Shown in pieces: positions 11,386-21,379 of a DNA stretch of 64,000 nt. The stretch's first letter is position 1; each line of letters begins with the position of its first letter. The notes below the pieces were generated by a model. That model did not search any database and was not told the DNA's origin. It saw only the letters and a program-made list of their open reading frames with translations. The translations under genes were made by a program, and so were the position numbers. Origin of the DNA: Spongospora subterranea f. sp. subterranea (taxonomy: Eukaryota; Endomyxa: Phytomyxea; Phytomyxea; Plasmodiophorida); NCBI GenBank assembly GCA_049724395.1, contig JAUGWO010000200.1, forward strand, positions 1 through 64,000, read 5' to 3'.

Positions 11386-12576
11386 ATGCATGTAGCTATC
11401 TTCGTCAGCATTGCCGTCATGGTCCTGGGGGTTGACGCCCACGACTTCTTGACAGCGGCCACTGATACTCACCAGATTGGGACGTTTATTGAGATGATGA
11501 ACACGTCGGGTATGGTCGATGAGATCACATCTGGAGGGCCATATACGATATTCGCGCCGAACGACGATGCATTCAATAATGTATCGCTGCCGACAAACAT
11601 GACGGAATTGGTATTGATTTTTTCCATTCTCCACAATTGATGAAGTCGCTGACGATTCTGTGCTTGATAGGAGAATTTGCTGCGGTATCACATCGTTAAA
11701 GGAAAAATTCTACAGGACGGCCTCAATGAAACTCTAGAGGCGACCGATGGAAATTCAATTGTGGTTGAACCTATACAGATAGATAGCGAGCGCGTTATCG
11801 CCATCAATGATGCATCTGTGGTTGATGGGGATTTTGAATTTGATGGCGGGGTCATTCATATCATATCTAAGGTATATACACGGTTTCCAGTACTGGCTTA
11901 TATCGCTAACGCCATGACCTATCAGGTTCTAAACCCAGCATACCAAGAGCAGCAGGTTGCCAATGATCCTGAAGACCCGGCTGATACTGACCGAAACGCA
12001 GAAGGAGACGACGACAGCAACTCACCTCCATCCAATAGCGGCGATCAAGATTCTCAAGACGATAATCGTCCTCGCCATCCGTTAGCGGATCCGCCAATAG
12101 ATGGGGCGCCTCAAGAAAGTGAAGTTCAACCTCAAGAAAGCGAAACTCAACCTGAGCAGGACTTTCCAGTAAGCAATATGCGGCCGCTGGGAATGGGTAG
12201 ACCAGGTCAGCCATATATGGGTGGCCATCAACCGACAATGATGTTCCCTGGAGCAACTGGAGGATACCCAGGCCATAGACCCTATTTCGGACGCAGGCCT
12301 TCATCCGATAGCGTCGATCAAGATTTCCAGGACGATGATCGTCCTCGCAATCCGTTAGCGGGTTCGTCATTAGGCGGAGCGCCTCAAGAAAGCGAACTGC
12401 GACCTGATCAAGATTTTCCAGTTAATCATATGCGACCGCGTGGAATGGGGAACAATTACATGGACGGTAATCAACCGACAATGATGTTCCCTGGAGCAAC
12501 TGGAGCATATCCAGGCCATAGACCCAATTTCGGACGGAGGCACTTTCCAAGATATCGTCGAGATCCCTGGATATAA
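11386..12576 (+). CDS. Secreted fasciclin (FAS1) domain protein with repeated acidic/proline-rich tail
   Basis: It is likely a cell-surface or extracellular adhesion protein. ATG at 11386 gives a signal peptide (MHVAIFVSIAVMVLGVDA). One FAS1 domain follows, with the H1-like motif TIFAPNDDAFNN, the YHIVKGKIL (H2-like YH) motif and DGGVIHIISKV near its end. One intron, 11611-11670 (60 nt), has a CTGAC branch-like site and joins in phase 0. After the domain the tail contains two copies of a block of about 65 residues: DxQDDxRPRxPLA, GAPQESE, DFPVxxMRPxGMG, QPTMMFPGATGxYPGHRPxF. It ends in an Arg-rich stretch. No GPI signal is obvious. Single-FAS1 secreted proteins are common in eukaryotes; the tail repeat is specific to this gene as far as I can tell. 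Model: join(11386..11610,11671..12576), 376 aa. Confidence 0.8.
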
Positions 12577-12869
12577 ATTTTGATTGTTCTTAACATCGGA
12601 AGAAGAGTTAGTGGTGACCTTTCAATCTCGTATAGGAAAAACTGATTTGATCGCGTCGTTCACCTTCCATAGCATTGTTACGACAATGACGACGTACTTC
12701 ACCTTGATATATAACTTTTGTTCTGATACGGTGGTTATTGCCCGAACAAGGGGGATATTAAGAAATAGCAATTAGGTTTCTGGAAGGACTCAATGTTAGC
12801 CGATCATTGAAGTTAAAAAACTGAGATCTGAAAAGTCAATCAAGGTTGGTTGTGAGCAAAGATTATAGA

Positions 12870-13205
12870 GATACAGTACCGTCTGTAGTCAACCGGGAAA
12901 ATTGGTAGGTTTGCAAGCGCAAGTTGAATCAATCTAATCTGATTGCAGTTTTTCCTAGTGTTTTTATCTTGGAATGGTGAATCGTCGTCGTTTGTTCCGG
13001 GACAGGATCATCATGATCATACAAGACGTCGACGTTTGATTGAATGGTTCTCATGGAACAAATAGAATGGTTCTCATGGAACAAACGACGACAATTCACC
13101 ATTCCAAGATGAATATTTTCAAACTAGGCCAACTCGAATCAGATTATATAGATTCAACTGGCGCCTGTAAAACTTTTTAGGAGTACTTTTTTGACTACGC
13201 ACTCA
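12870..13205. mobile_element. MITE-like foldback element
   Basis: About 12877-12997 and 13064-13200 are inverted relatives: GTAGTCAA, then AGTTGAATC...CTGATT, then CATCTTGGAATGGTGAAT-GTCGTCGTTTGTTCC. The centre holds a 22-bp direct repeat (GAATGGTTCTCATGGAACAAA x2, about 13042-13086). There is no coding capacity. It fits a non-autonomous DNA transposon, family unknown. Confidence 0.65.
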
Positions 13206-13556
13206 CCAATACCTATTGGACAATTTGATTTCAGATTACCAACCTGATTGTAGCCGAGTGAGTTTGATGATGTATGAACCCTAATTTTCATCACGTTCTG
13301 TAATTTTCACAGGCGAACCGATAACGCGTATTTTGCGAAACACATCTATTGGAACAACTGAGACGACAGGAAATCTAGGGGATTGGTCACAAGATGAATA
13401 GATTCCCAAAATAATGCTTCCCGTGTGGCTTCCTCTCTCTCTCTCTTTCCTTCTTCTTACTATATGTGTGCATGGGTGTATCAAGGCACCGCCGTCTAAT
13501 CCATGTGCCGCAATCGGATTGTTATCAGCTATAAAACGGTCAACGCACAAAAAAAC

Positions 13557-14263
13557 ATGCTCATCTTTGGCAGCTTGATAGCATGTTGTGCCATGGCCGC
13601 CGCTGCTGGAGCGGCTGTCGCATTCGTACCCCGACGTTTGCACGTGCAACAGGATGTCATGGACGGCCCGAATATATCGGACACAGAGACACCCGGAGAC
13701 GATCAAGGACGAATTTGCCCTTTGGTCACCGAAAATGAAGACCGAACAAGATACGTTTTCGTGTCTCGTGATAATGGTATTATCGGCGTGTACATCTTCC
13801 CTCAAATCCGATGCTGATCTGTAGATTCTCAGAAAAAAGAGACACACCTCCGGCAAGCGCAGCTAATGCAACAAACGACCCTGAAGAACCGCCTGGACCG
13901 CGATTAACAACCGATGATAACGGAGCAGTACTGTTTCGTACGTAGTTTCGTCCAACAAGTTACCTCCAAGCTAATTGCCCTATTTTGGACGCTAGAACCA
14001 TTCGGGCTCCGTTCATATATTGGGCGAAGTGTCCTCAACCTATCACAAATAACTTTTTATGTCGCATTGCAAATTGCAGTTTACCTAGCTGTGAGCCATC
14101 GTCTGGAGCGACACAGTTAATTCGCCTCGTCAGCCCTGCTTACTTTGACGCTCGCCCTGTTTCTGAAATAAAATTTCCAGGTAATTTCCCGTGGAATTTC
14201 TATTTGGTTCCCTCCATGTCGTCAGGCTGGATTGGTTGGTGCCAAATTCAGACGACGACATAA
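13557..14263 (+). CDS. Possible secreted cysteine-containing protein (uncertain model)
   Basis: ATG at 13557 gives a good signal peptide (MLIFGSLIACCAMAAAAGAAVA). The frame runs to about 13772. A GT-AG intron (about 13773-13830) leads to an acidic, proline-rich segment (TPPASAANATNDPEEPPGP). A second short intron (about 13941-13973, 33 nt) leads to a segment with NCPILDARTI, YWAKCPQ and CRIANCSLPSCEP, ending at 14263. The Cys spacing is loosely like the N-terminal cysteine segment of chitin deacetylases, but no deacetylase catalytic domain follows. A G-run at 14285 lies just after the stop. Function unknown; the exons are inferred only from frames and splice consensus. Confidence 0.35.
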
Positions 14264-14439
14264 ATCATCCTTTTCCTGTAAAAAGGGGGGGGGGGTCACG
14301 AAGAACAGGTCCGTCTGTTTGTGCAATGACCTTTTGCTGATGAAACAAATGGGAACGGCAGTTCTTGCACTAGAGGGATCGTGCATGGTCTCGTGATGCA
14401 TTGATTAAGTAAACTATCAATGGATAGCAAAATCCGAAG

Positions 14440-15470
14440 TGAACAAAGACTTTCAAATAAATGTTTGCGAATTAGCATTGGTGTTTTCCACACCAGCAGT
14501 GTGGTGCCAAGATTGCGGACACCGAAGCTGCTGTCAGTTGCTGCTGGGTTCTCCCACGAAGGTGCGGTTTTTCGTGTTTCTGGCGACGCCGGTGGTGCGG
14601 AGAACAATTGCTGTTTGCGTCGATTATCGCGTCTGGCCTGGTTCCGACGTGCAGCCCGTCTGATTTCGCACTCTTGTAATCACTCGCCATTTTAACAGGC
14701 CAGCTGGGCCGTGAGTTCGTCAATGTGTTTTATCCGTTGTTTTGTCGTAGAACAGAGTCGTTGGACGATTAATTGCAGGTGGGCGACATATGTGTCAACA
14801 AGCCCCTCAGACAACACATCCCTAACGCTTACGACAAGTATGCCGACCAACGGATGGCCGGCAAAATAGGCACGAAATTGCAGCCTGGCGAAACTTTTGA
14901 AGTCCCCTGAGAAATCGTTTTGGGATTTGTCGAAGATGCATTCCATCGCATTAATGCATCTAACGAGGCATCTCGCTGGATCGCGGACGGATTACGAAAA
15001 TGCGCCTCAACTCACTAAGTGAAGACTCAATTTACTCAAAGATGGAAGATGCCGCTAGACCGCTAAAATGTTGTACACCCCTTTCTCGCAAATAAATAAG
15101 AGCACAGAATATTGCGTCATCAAAATCAAAAATATGGATGCCTTTATTCTGTGCTTTGGATATCAAAATACGTGAATACTGTAATTTGATTATTGAAAAT
15201 ACGGTTTATTCTGTTATTTGCGAGAAAGGGGTGTACTGAAAAATTTTAGCGTCCTAGCGGCATTTTCCAACTATGAGTAAATTGAGTTTTCACGTAGTGA
15301 GTTGAGGTGCTGCTTGAATGCGCTGCGGTCAAGCCAGTACGGATCCTGACCGCATTTTCAGAATCCGACAGCGATCCAGCGAGATGCTTTGTTAGATGCA
15401 TTAATGTGTTGGCGACTTGGCGGTGTCCGCAATTTCGGCACCACACTGCCAGTGCCAAGGGTGTCTTTGG
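14440..15470. repeat. Degenerate inverted duplication with a hairpin core
   Basis: 14942-15085 and 15215-15412 are inverted copies. Outer parts read CATTAATGCATCTAAC and GCATCTCGCTGGATCGC; inner parts read CTCAACTCACTA-GTGAA-ACTC and ACACCCCTTTCTCGCAAATAA. The right arm has about 40 extra bases. Further out, the plus strand near 14490-14525 and the minus strand near 15455-15415 both encode AVWCxxCGHR, so the duplication once covered a short coding segment. The inner 15001-15311 part could by itself be a MITE with arms of about 85 bp. Confidence 0.7.
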
Positions 15471-15514
15471 GTTCCTCGTACAGTAACCGGCCTATCCCCT
15501 CTACCGCGCGCGGT

Positions 15515-16766
15515 GTATACTGCGGTATCGGATCTATCGGAAACTGGTTACCTAACTATGATATGCCGAGACGTCTTTTCGAAAGCGTCAACATCAAAAG
15601 CACTGCGAGTACTTCGGAAAGACTCAATCGCAAACTACTCTATTTTATTCCATGTAACAAATAGGGGTCAGCATTTATTTTAAACTTGGATTCTTTCAAC
15701 ACACGCAAAATTTTGAATTAAACACTTAACATGATGTATAATTAAACACTTAACATAATGTATTTATGATTTTGCTCATTCATCGTTTAAAAATAAAATG
15801 TCCTGTGTACTTAGGATATTTTCGAAGCACTCGCAGTGCGTTCGATTTTGACGCTTTGGAAAAAGACGTCTCGCCATATCCTAAGATGGAGTGCATCTCG
15901 GAGTTCAACGACTCCATTGCGGATTCGGGATCTTGAGTTTCACTAGACTCGGATGGAACTGCATTGGACGAGTCGCTGCTTCGTTCGCTTGTTCGCAGCA
16001 ATGAAGATTCAGGCCGGACAACCTCTTGCGTTGTGGCTCTATGCAGAAATTGGCGAACATGTCTTCCAAACCACGCGAACAATCCATTCGAGTGGCAGGT
16101 ATGTTAGGGTTTCTTGGTGGATATCACTATTGATTTTACCTCTTCAGAGTCCACTAGCGGGGTTGTTGTTGCCAGTATATTTGACAATCACATTCCAGAC
16201 ATTACAGTTGTAGTAGCGTCCATTGCTACGATTCCTGAAAGTGTCTGCGATGAACGTATTCATTTTGGTAGAGCCATAACGCAAGAGGTTGTCCGGCCTG
16301 AATCTTCATTGCTGCGAACAAGCGAGCGAAGCAGCGACTCGTTCAATGCAGTTCCATCCGAGTCTAGTGAGACTCAAGATCCCGAATCCGCAATGGAGTC
16401 GTTGAACTCCGAGATGCACTCCATCTTAGGATATGGCGAGACGTCTTTTTCCAAAGCGTCAACATCGAACGCACTGCGAGTGCTTCGAAAATATCCTAAG
16501 TACACAGGACATTTTATTTTTAAACGATGGATGAGCAAAATCATAAATACATCATGTTAAGTGTTTAATTCAATATTTTGCGTGTGTTGAAAGAACTCAA
16601 GTTTAAAATAAATGCTGACCCCTATTTGTTACATGGAATAAAATAGAGTAGTTTGCGATTGAGTCTTTCCGAAGTACTCGCAGTGCTTTTGATGTTGACG
16701 CTTTCGAAAAGACGTCTCGGCATATCATAGTTAACCAGTTTCCGATAGATCCGATACCAGTATACT
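15515..16766. repeat. Large palindrome: inverted arms of about 500 bp around a 230-bp spacer
   Basis: 15515-16040 and 16271-16766 are reverse complements with only scattered differences. The left arm has an extra 22-bp duplication (TTAAACACTTAACATGATGT-like, about 15718-15765). The outer ends read GGTATCGGATCTATCGG; the inner ends read GAGCCATAACGCAAGAGGTT or the complement. Each arm also holds two convergent copies of a short coding block ending (S)KAS.S.ALRVLRK, so the motif occurs four times in alternating orientation (about 15590, 15850, 16450, 16680). I see no transposase. Confidence 0.9.
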
Positions 16767-17035
16767 GACGGTCTATGGAGCGCTCTGTGCAATATAGTTT
16801 TGCAATGATTTGACGGGCGGATTCAATTTGGATTGAACGCGTGAGCCGTGAAGGATACCGATCCGGGATAGTCATTCAATTCTCCGCAAATGTATATGAG
16901 CAAGTGTACACTGTAGGAACACTTAAATGTATCTGTGAGTGACTGCGCACAGCGTTGGATCAATTTTGGATCATTGGATTAATTTGGATCAAAATTGAGT
17001 CTACTCGATTTGACTGTGTCACAGTCATTAGTGTA

Positions 17036-17235
17036 CCGTAGAGGACACAATAAGTCAACGGCTAGTCCGCAGCCCGATTGAGGCCGCAGGTTTTGAAATA
17101 TGACCCAACCGCGACGGAGAAAGTTATCAAAAACGCCAAACCCTACCCATCACTCAGTGACTGTATCTTGTTTACAATAAAAACTACACTGCGTAGGAAG
17201 GCTGCGCAAAAAATGACTTATTGTGTCCTCTACGG
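17036..17235. mobile_element. MITE, 200 bp, 21-bp perfect terminal inverted repeats, TA target duplication
   Basis: The left end CCGTAGAGGACACAATAAGTC (17036-17056) is the exact reverse complement of 17215-17235. Both ends are flanked by TA (17034-17035 and 17236-17237). Size, ends and TA duplication fit a non-autonomous Tc1/mariner-superfamily element. No coding capacity. Confidence 0.85.
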
Positions 17236-17439
17236 TACCCTATTGTGCGAGTGTCCAAGCATCTCGCGCGGTAGATAAAAGCCACCGTACTGTACGTGGA
17301 AGGTGTCTACTGTTGCCACCGGCATGTACAATGATAGCTAATTTCAGACGCAGATGATCATCATCATCTGGAATGGTTATCCGATCTTTCCAGTCAGTAT
17401 ATAAGCCATCGTTATTTTTCTGACCAGAGCAGTCGTATT

Positions 17440-19370
17440 TCCAAGTTCACGACCTAAGCTCTCACTCGACTATTATCGCATGGAGTTCGATTCTGTCCTA
17501 AACCTGCAGAACCCCAGGATTACAATGCCGAGGTTCTTGTCGGATTGCACAATCTTCACTTCTCGCATCTTCAGAAGAGATTTGAGGGAACAATAGTTAG
17601 AATCTGCCTTTTGACACCTGTAATTGGGAATGGCTTCAGGATGTGCATGCTGCTGGTTCGCATTCGAAGTAGCAGAGTTTTCACTTCATCGGATAAGAGA
17701 TAAGATTAGGTTTCCAGGTGGATTGACGCCTGAATTTAGCTAGAGTATCGTGTAAGGGAGGTGCATTATCCTGAAATTAATCTATCAGCATGAGACGACG
17801 ATAGAGGGCTTGTAGTGCTCCTAGATAGTGTCCTGGGTGGGGTTCTGCCGGTTTAGGACAGAATCGAACTCCATGCGATAATAGGTTTAACGGTAAACGA
17901 GTCGAGTGAGAGCTTAGGTCGTGAACTTGGAAATCGGAAATAGGTACAGGTTTGCGTATTGTCCTGCACAGTTGGTACCCGTTGCTATTCCGTCTAGTTG
18001 TTGGTAGACGTCTTGGCAGAATTAAAAATGATTTTGCTGACAGATAAATTTCAGGAAGGCGACTAGATCCGGGTCGCCGGTTTTGAAACCTGGATTGTTC
18101 TATACAGCCGTGCCAAATTCATGTTAGTATACAGCGAAACAATATCGACTGTTACCAAAACGCTATTGGGAGGGGCAAGTTTTCCTTTCAACAGAGGAAT
18201 CAGGGAGTTCTTGAGGCTGAAGCTGCAATGGGTGATTGCTGGAGTCGCCAGTCCAGAAAGATGCTAGCCTTAAAGTCGTGAACCATCTGGTTGCGCCGAC
18301 GATGGGCCGTCCAGTTCGTCCTGGTTTGTGTAGTTTGGGAAGAACGTGGAATACTGGTAGCGTTGTATCTGGATCTTTAGGAACTGCTCGATGATCTGTT
18401 CGGGGGGCAGCACCCATGCCCCTACTTCCATGGGTGCACCAGCGAAGCCTACACAGCACGCTGCAGAACTACGCCAAACGTCTCGTAGCCCTACATTGTA
18501 AACAAACCGTCATCAACCTGAAGCTGAACACCCTGGCCGAAGATAGACAACTCCTCAGGATTCCAGCTTCCGAACTAAAGGCCTTTGAAAATTACAAGAA
18601 GGGACTACCGCTTGCCGACATCACGACAGCACAGCGAGACATTCCGCATTCCTCAAAAGCAAATTGGCCCTCCTCAACAGCCAATTTACCAACGTCGAAG
18701 CAGACATCATCGCTCTCACCGAAACGAATCGCAACTTGATCTCAAATATGTTACAGGCAGCCAACATTCAACCCCTTCCAAGCGATGAAAACCAATGGAG
18801 CGTCCAACACGACGAGGAATTCACCAATCACCTCCACTCGCTGATGACCCCCATTAAAATCGAATTCGCCAAAAGGGCCGCCCTTCACGCCGCCAAGGCT
18901 GAACAGCACAACGAACTCGAGCTGAGCGTGAGGCAGCACTTGATGCCCCATTAATCGTGACGCAAAGGATTTTGAATAATTTACTTAAGGGCTAAGACGT
19001 CGAGATGTCTACAGTTCCATATACTTGATAGAGGAAGGAGTCGAGTAGCCGCGTGCTTCGAGACGATAATACAGCAGATGGAAGTGCTTGCACGGTTCTT
19101 TTCTGTTGTATTATGTCGGCAAATGCGAATTAATTCTCCTTTGATGAATCCTCGTAGAGTAGCGACTGGATGGCATGACGATGGTGGTAGAAATTGGAAA
19201 TTACTAATGGATTTGGTGTAAGACTCGAACTCGATGCGATTGGTTTTTTGAATCTTATAGATGTGGAGATCTAGGAAATCAATAGCATGGGAATCGGAGT
19301 TTAAAGTGATTTCAATTCATGCAGCGTGGCGAATCGATCTTCGTCACCTAGGTGGCGTAATCACTATACC
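17440..19370 (-). mobile_element. Penelope-like (or related) retroelement remnant
   Basis: The minus strand encodes pieces of a reverse transcriptase: FHVLPKLHKPGRTGRPIVGA (about 18370-18310), VTVDIVSLYTNMN (about 18150-18110), and, in a separate block at about 19320-18975, IDFLDLHIYK, then SSCHPVATLRGFIKGELIRI. These match Penelope-type reverse transcriptases (LPKxHKP, DxxSLYTNxP, FLDLxI, SxHPxxxxxGxxxGxxxR). An internal inverted repeat (17441-17518 versus 17832-17930) is also present. The plus-strand frame at 18416-18954 between the blocks is not recognised. It is an incomplete, rearranged remnant. Confidence 0.6.
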
Positions 19371-19599
19371 ATCGAAGGTGGACAAGACACATTCATTTAA
19401 AACATACCCGCCATTCAACAAAATTTTTCGCGATTAACTGGTGTCAACAAACAACAGCATAGACTATATAGTATTTGGGAAAACGGCCAAAGAGGCGCAT
19501 TTGTCATGACTCTATTATCAATGACCCTTAGAATACCTCTGTATATAATACAATGTGCGTGATTGGACGGCTCAGTTCGATCAACAAACGTGTTTACCC

Positions 19600-19785
19600 C
19601 TGTATATTCGTTCTCTCTCTTGTCTCCGCTCTTCGTCCGTCTTTCACTCTTCTATCCGCTCTCCCTCCTTCGTTCTCACCCCTCTTCCCGCTTTCTTCCA
19701 CCCTTCTCGCTCTTCTCTTCCGCTCTTCTTCCGTCCTTCTAATTCTTCTCTCCGCGCTTCTTCGGCCTTCCTACCATCACTACAG
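19600..19785. promoter_or_regulatory. Polypyrimidine tract upstream of the first zinc transporter
   Basis: About 180 bp of almost pure C/T on the plus strand (TTCTCTCTCTTGTCTCCGCT and so on) ends about 190 bp before the ATG. Such tracts occur in promoters and 5' leaders of many fungi and protists. A regulatory role is inferred only from position. Confidence 0.4.
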
Positions 19786-19970
19786 CGTATAGTCCTAACA
19801 GCATTGTTTGTAATAATCGGGCCAAATCAGATAATGCCCGAAGCAGTTGCATGAGCTCTCGTCGGGAATGCGAGCCCACAAGGGTTTCCAGTAGTAAAAC
19901 TGCGCGGACTACCTTTTGAGGGAAAACTAGTCAATTGAGCTTCAATTTCGCTAAATATTCGGTGTTTGTC

Positions 19971-20978
19971 ATGACGGATTTCTTAGGAATTGCTCTGGTG
20001 TTGATAATTCCTTTCGGTTATGCTGGAACAACATGCGGACGTTCTCATGGTCATAACCCGGAGAGTGGTTCTGATCCTCAGTGGCATGTGTACCTTACCG
20101 CCATCGTTTCGTCAATGCTGGTCCCATTTGTATCGTTCTTGGGCATGCTCGCAGTCAAGTTTTTTAGGGTCAATGCGAAAACTTCCCTCCCGATCCTGGT
20201 CAAATTCGGAGCTGGGACCATGATCAGCTCTGCATTGCTTGGATTCTTACCAGAAGCTTTTGAAGTGCCACATACGGAATCAGGCCTACATTCTGAATCA
20301 GGCCATACACATGGTTTTAACCTGATTGGCTTCACGGTCCTTTCCGGAGTTATTTGTGCGCTTGTCTTCGAAGTTTTAGTCCACAGCATTTCCAGTCACG
20401 AACATGGACACGCACACGGCGATGGATGCAAAATCGACCGGAGCGCAAAACCGTTTACGGAATCTGGTGATAACGAGTTAACCGTAGTCGCTTCCACTCC
20501 ATGCGATTCCACAAAATTGGAATCAATGGCGTGGAATATTTTGATCAGCGACGCGCTTCATAACATCGTCGACGGCCTTTTGATCGGAGTCGCATTCATG
20601 TCAACAATCAGTAATGGATTTCAGACCACGTTACTAGTCATCTTGCATGAGCTGCCGCAGGAGGTTGCCGAGCTTTGTATCCTGTTGCATGCTGGTTGGC
20701 CAATGCGGAAAGCAATTATCAGGAACGCAGGGTCGACGTTGACTATTGTTTTCGGAACAATAATCGGTTTGACCGTCGGATCGGCATTCAGCAACGTTTC
20801 GAAGTACTTCATGGCGTTCGTGGGCGGACAGTTCTTATATATCGCTTTGGGACAGTTATTGCCGTCAATTCCGCATGAGACATCGAGAACAATCAAGATC
20901 ATGTCCAGTGTCGCTTTCTTTTTCGGCATCTTGCTCTTCGGTGTAACTGCCTTCATATTTCCGCATTCTCATGTGTAA
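19971..20978 (+). CDS. ZIP zinc transporter, LIV-1/KE4-like (copy 1)
   Basis: It moves Zn2+ (or Fe2+/Mn2+) into the cytosol from outside or from a secretory compartment. The 335-aa single-exon frame starts at the first in-frame ATG, giving a signal-like segment (MTDFLGIALVLIIPFGYAG). Multiple membrane segments follow. A His-rich loop (HSISSHEHGHAHGDGC) lies between TM3 and TM4, as usual in ZIPs. TM4 has ISDALHNIVDGLLIGVAF and TM5 has LHELPQEVAELCILLHAGW. The HNxxDG and HELPQE residues form the metal site; Gln for the second His of HExPHE is known in KE4/IAR1-type members. It is homologous to the gene at 29.1-30.1 kb, which faces the other way. The ends in PHSHV are short and soluble. Confidence 0.93.
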   Translation: MTDFLGIALVLIIPFGYAGTTCGRSHGHNPESGSDPQWHVYLTAIVSSMLVPFVSFLGMLAVKFFRVNAKTSLPILVKFGAGTMISSALLGFLPEAFEVPHTESGLHSESGHTHGFNLIGFTVLSGVICALVFEVLVHSISSHEHGHAHGDGCKIDRSAKPFTESGDNELTVVASTPCDSTKLESMAWNILISDALHNIVDGLLIGVAFMSTISNGFQTTLLVILHELPQEVAELCILLHAGWPMRKAIIRNAGSTLTIVFGTIIGLTVGSAFSNVSKYFMAFVGGQFLYIALGQLLPSIPHETSRTIKIMSSVAFFFGILLFGVTAFIFPHSHV

Positions 20979-21379
20979 TCAAGTTCCCAGTCGTCGTTCA
21001 GTTTTTATCTGGCGTTCAATCCAGCAATTTGTTTCGAATTGTTTGTTTGATCATTGCGTAAGTAATAAACTTGTCACTGCTCTGTATGCGGCTTTCTGTA
21101 GAGATTATCAATGTAGTATTGTCGTTGAAGTACAAGACACTAGATTCTGCCATTGTCAACGCCCTGCGCCCGCTTACGGTCTTATCTGGTCGTATGTAAA
21201 GGGGGCCGGGCCCAGTTGCTGTGTACAGTATCCAATGAAAACTTGTGACCGCTGGGGTAAACTAGTGTTACGTAACCCACTAATCGATTTCTGGTCCCGC
21301 ATTTGATCGCCACTTGGAAATTTTCCTCATAAGTTCTACCCTGCTGTGCTCAGATTTAACAAATCACAGCTCAGATCAT

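Noticed and set aside
13985-14263. Chitin deacetylase
   Set aside because: Only a short Cys pattern is similar; the polysaccharide deacetylase catalytic motifs (TFDD, HxxxH) are missing.
18416-18954. Plus-strand frames between the reverse transcriptase blocks as a LINE endonuclease (ADIIALTETN)
   Set aside because: A single short resemblance without the other endonuclease motifs; too weak.
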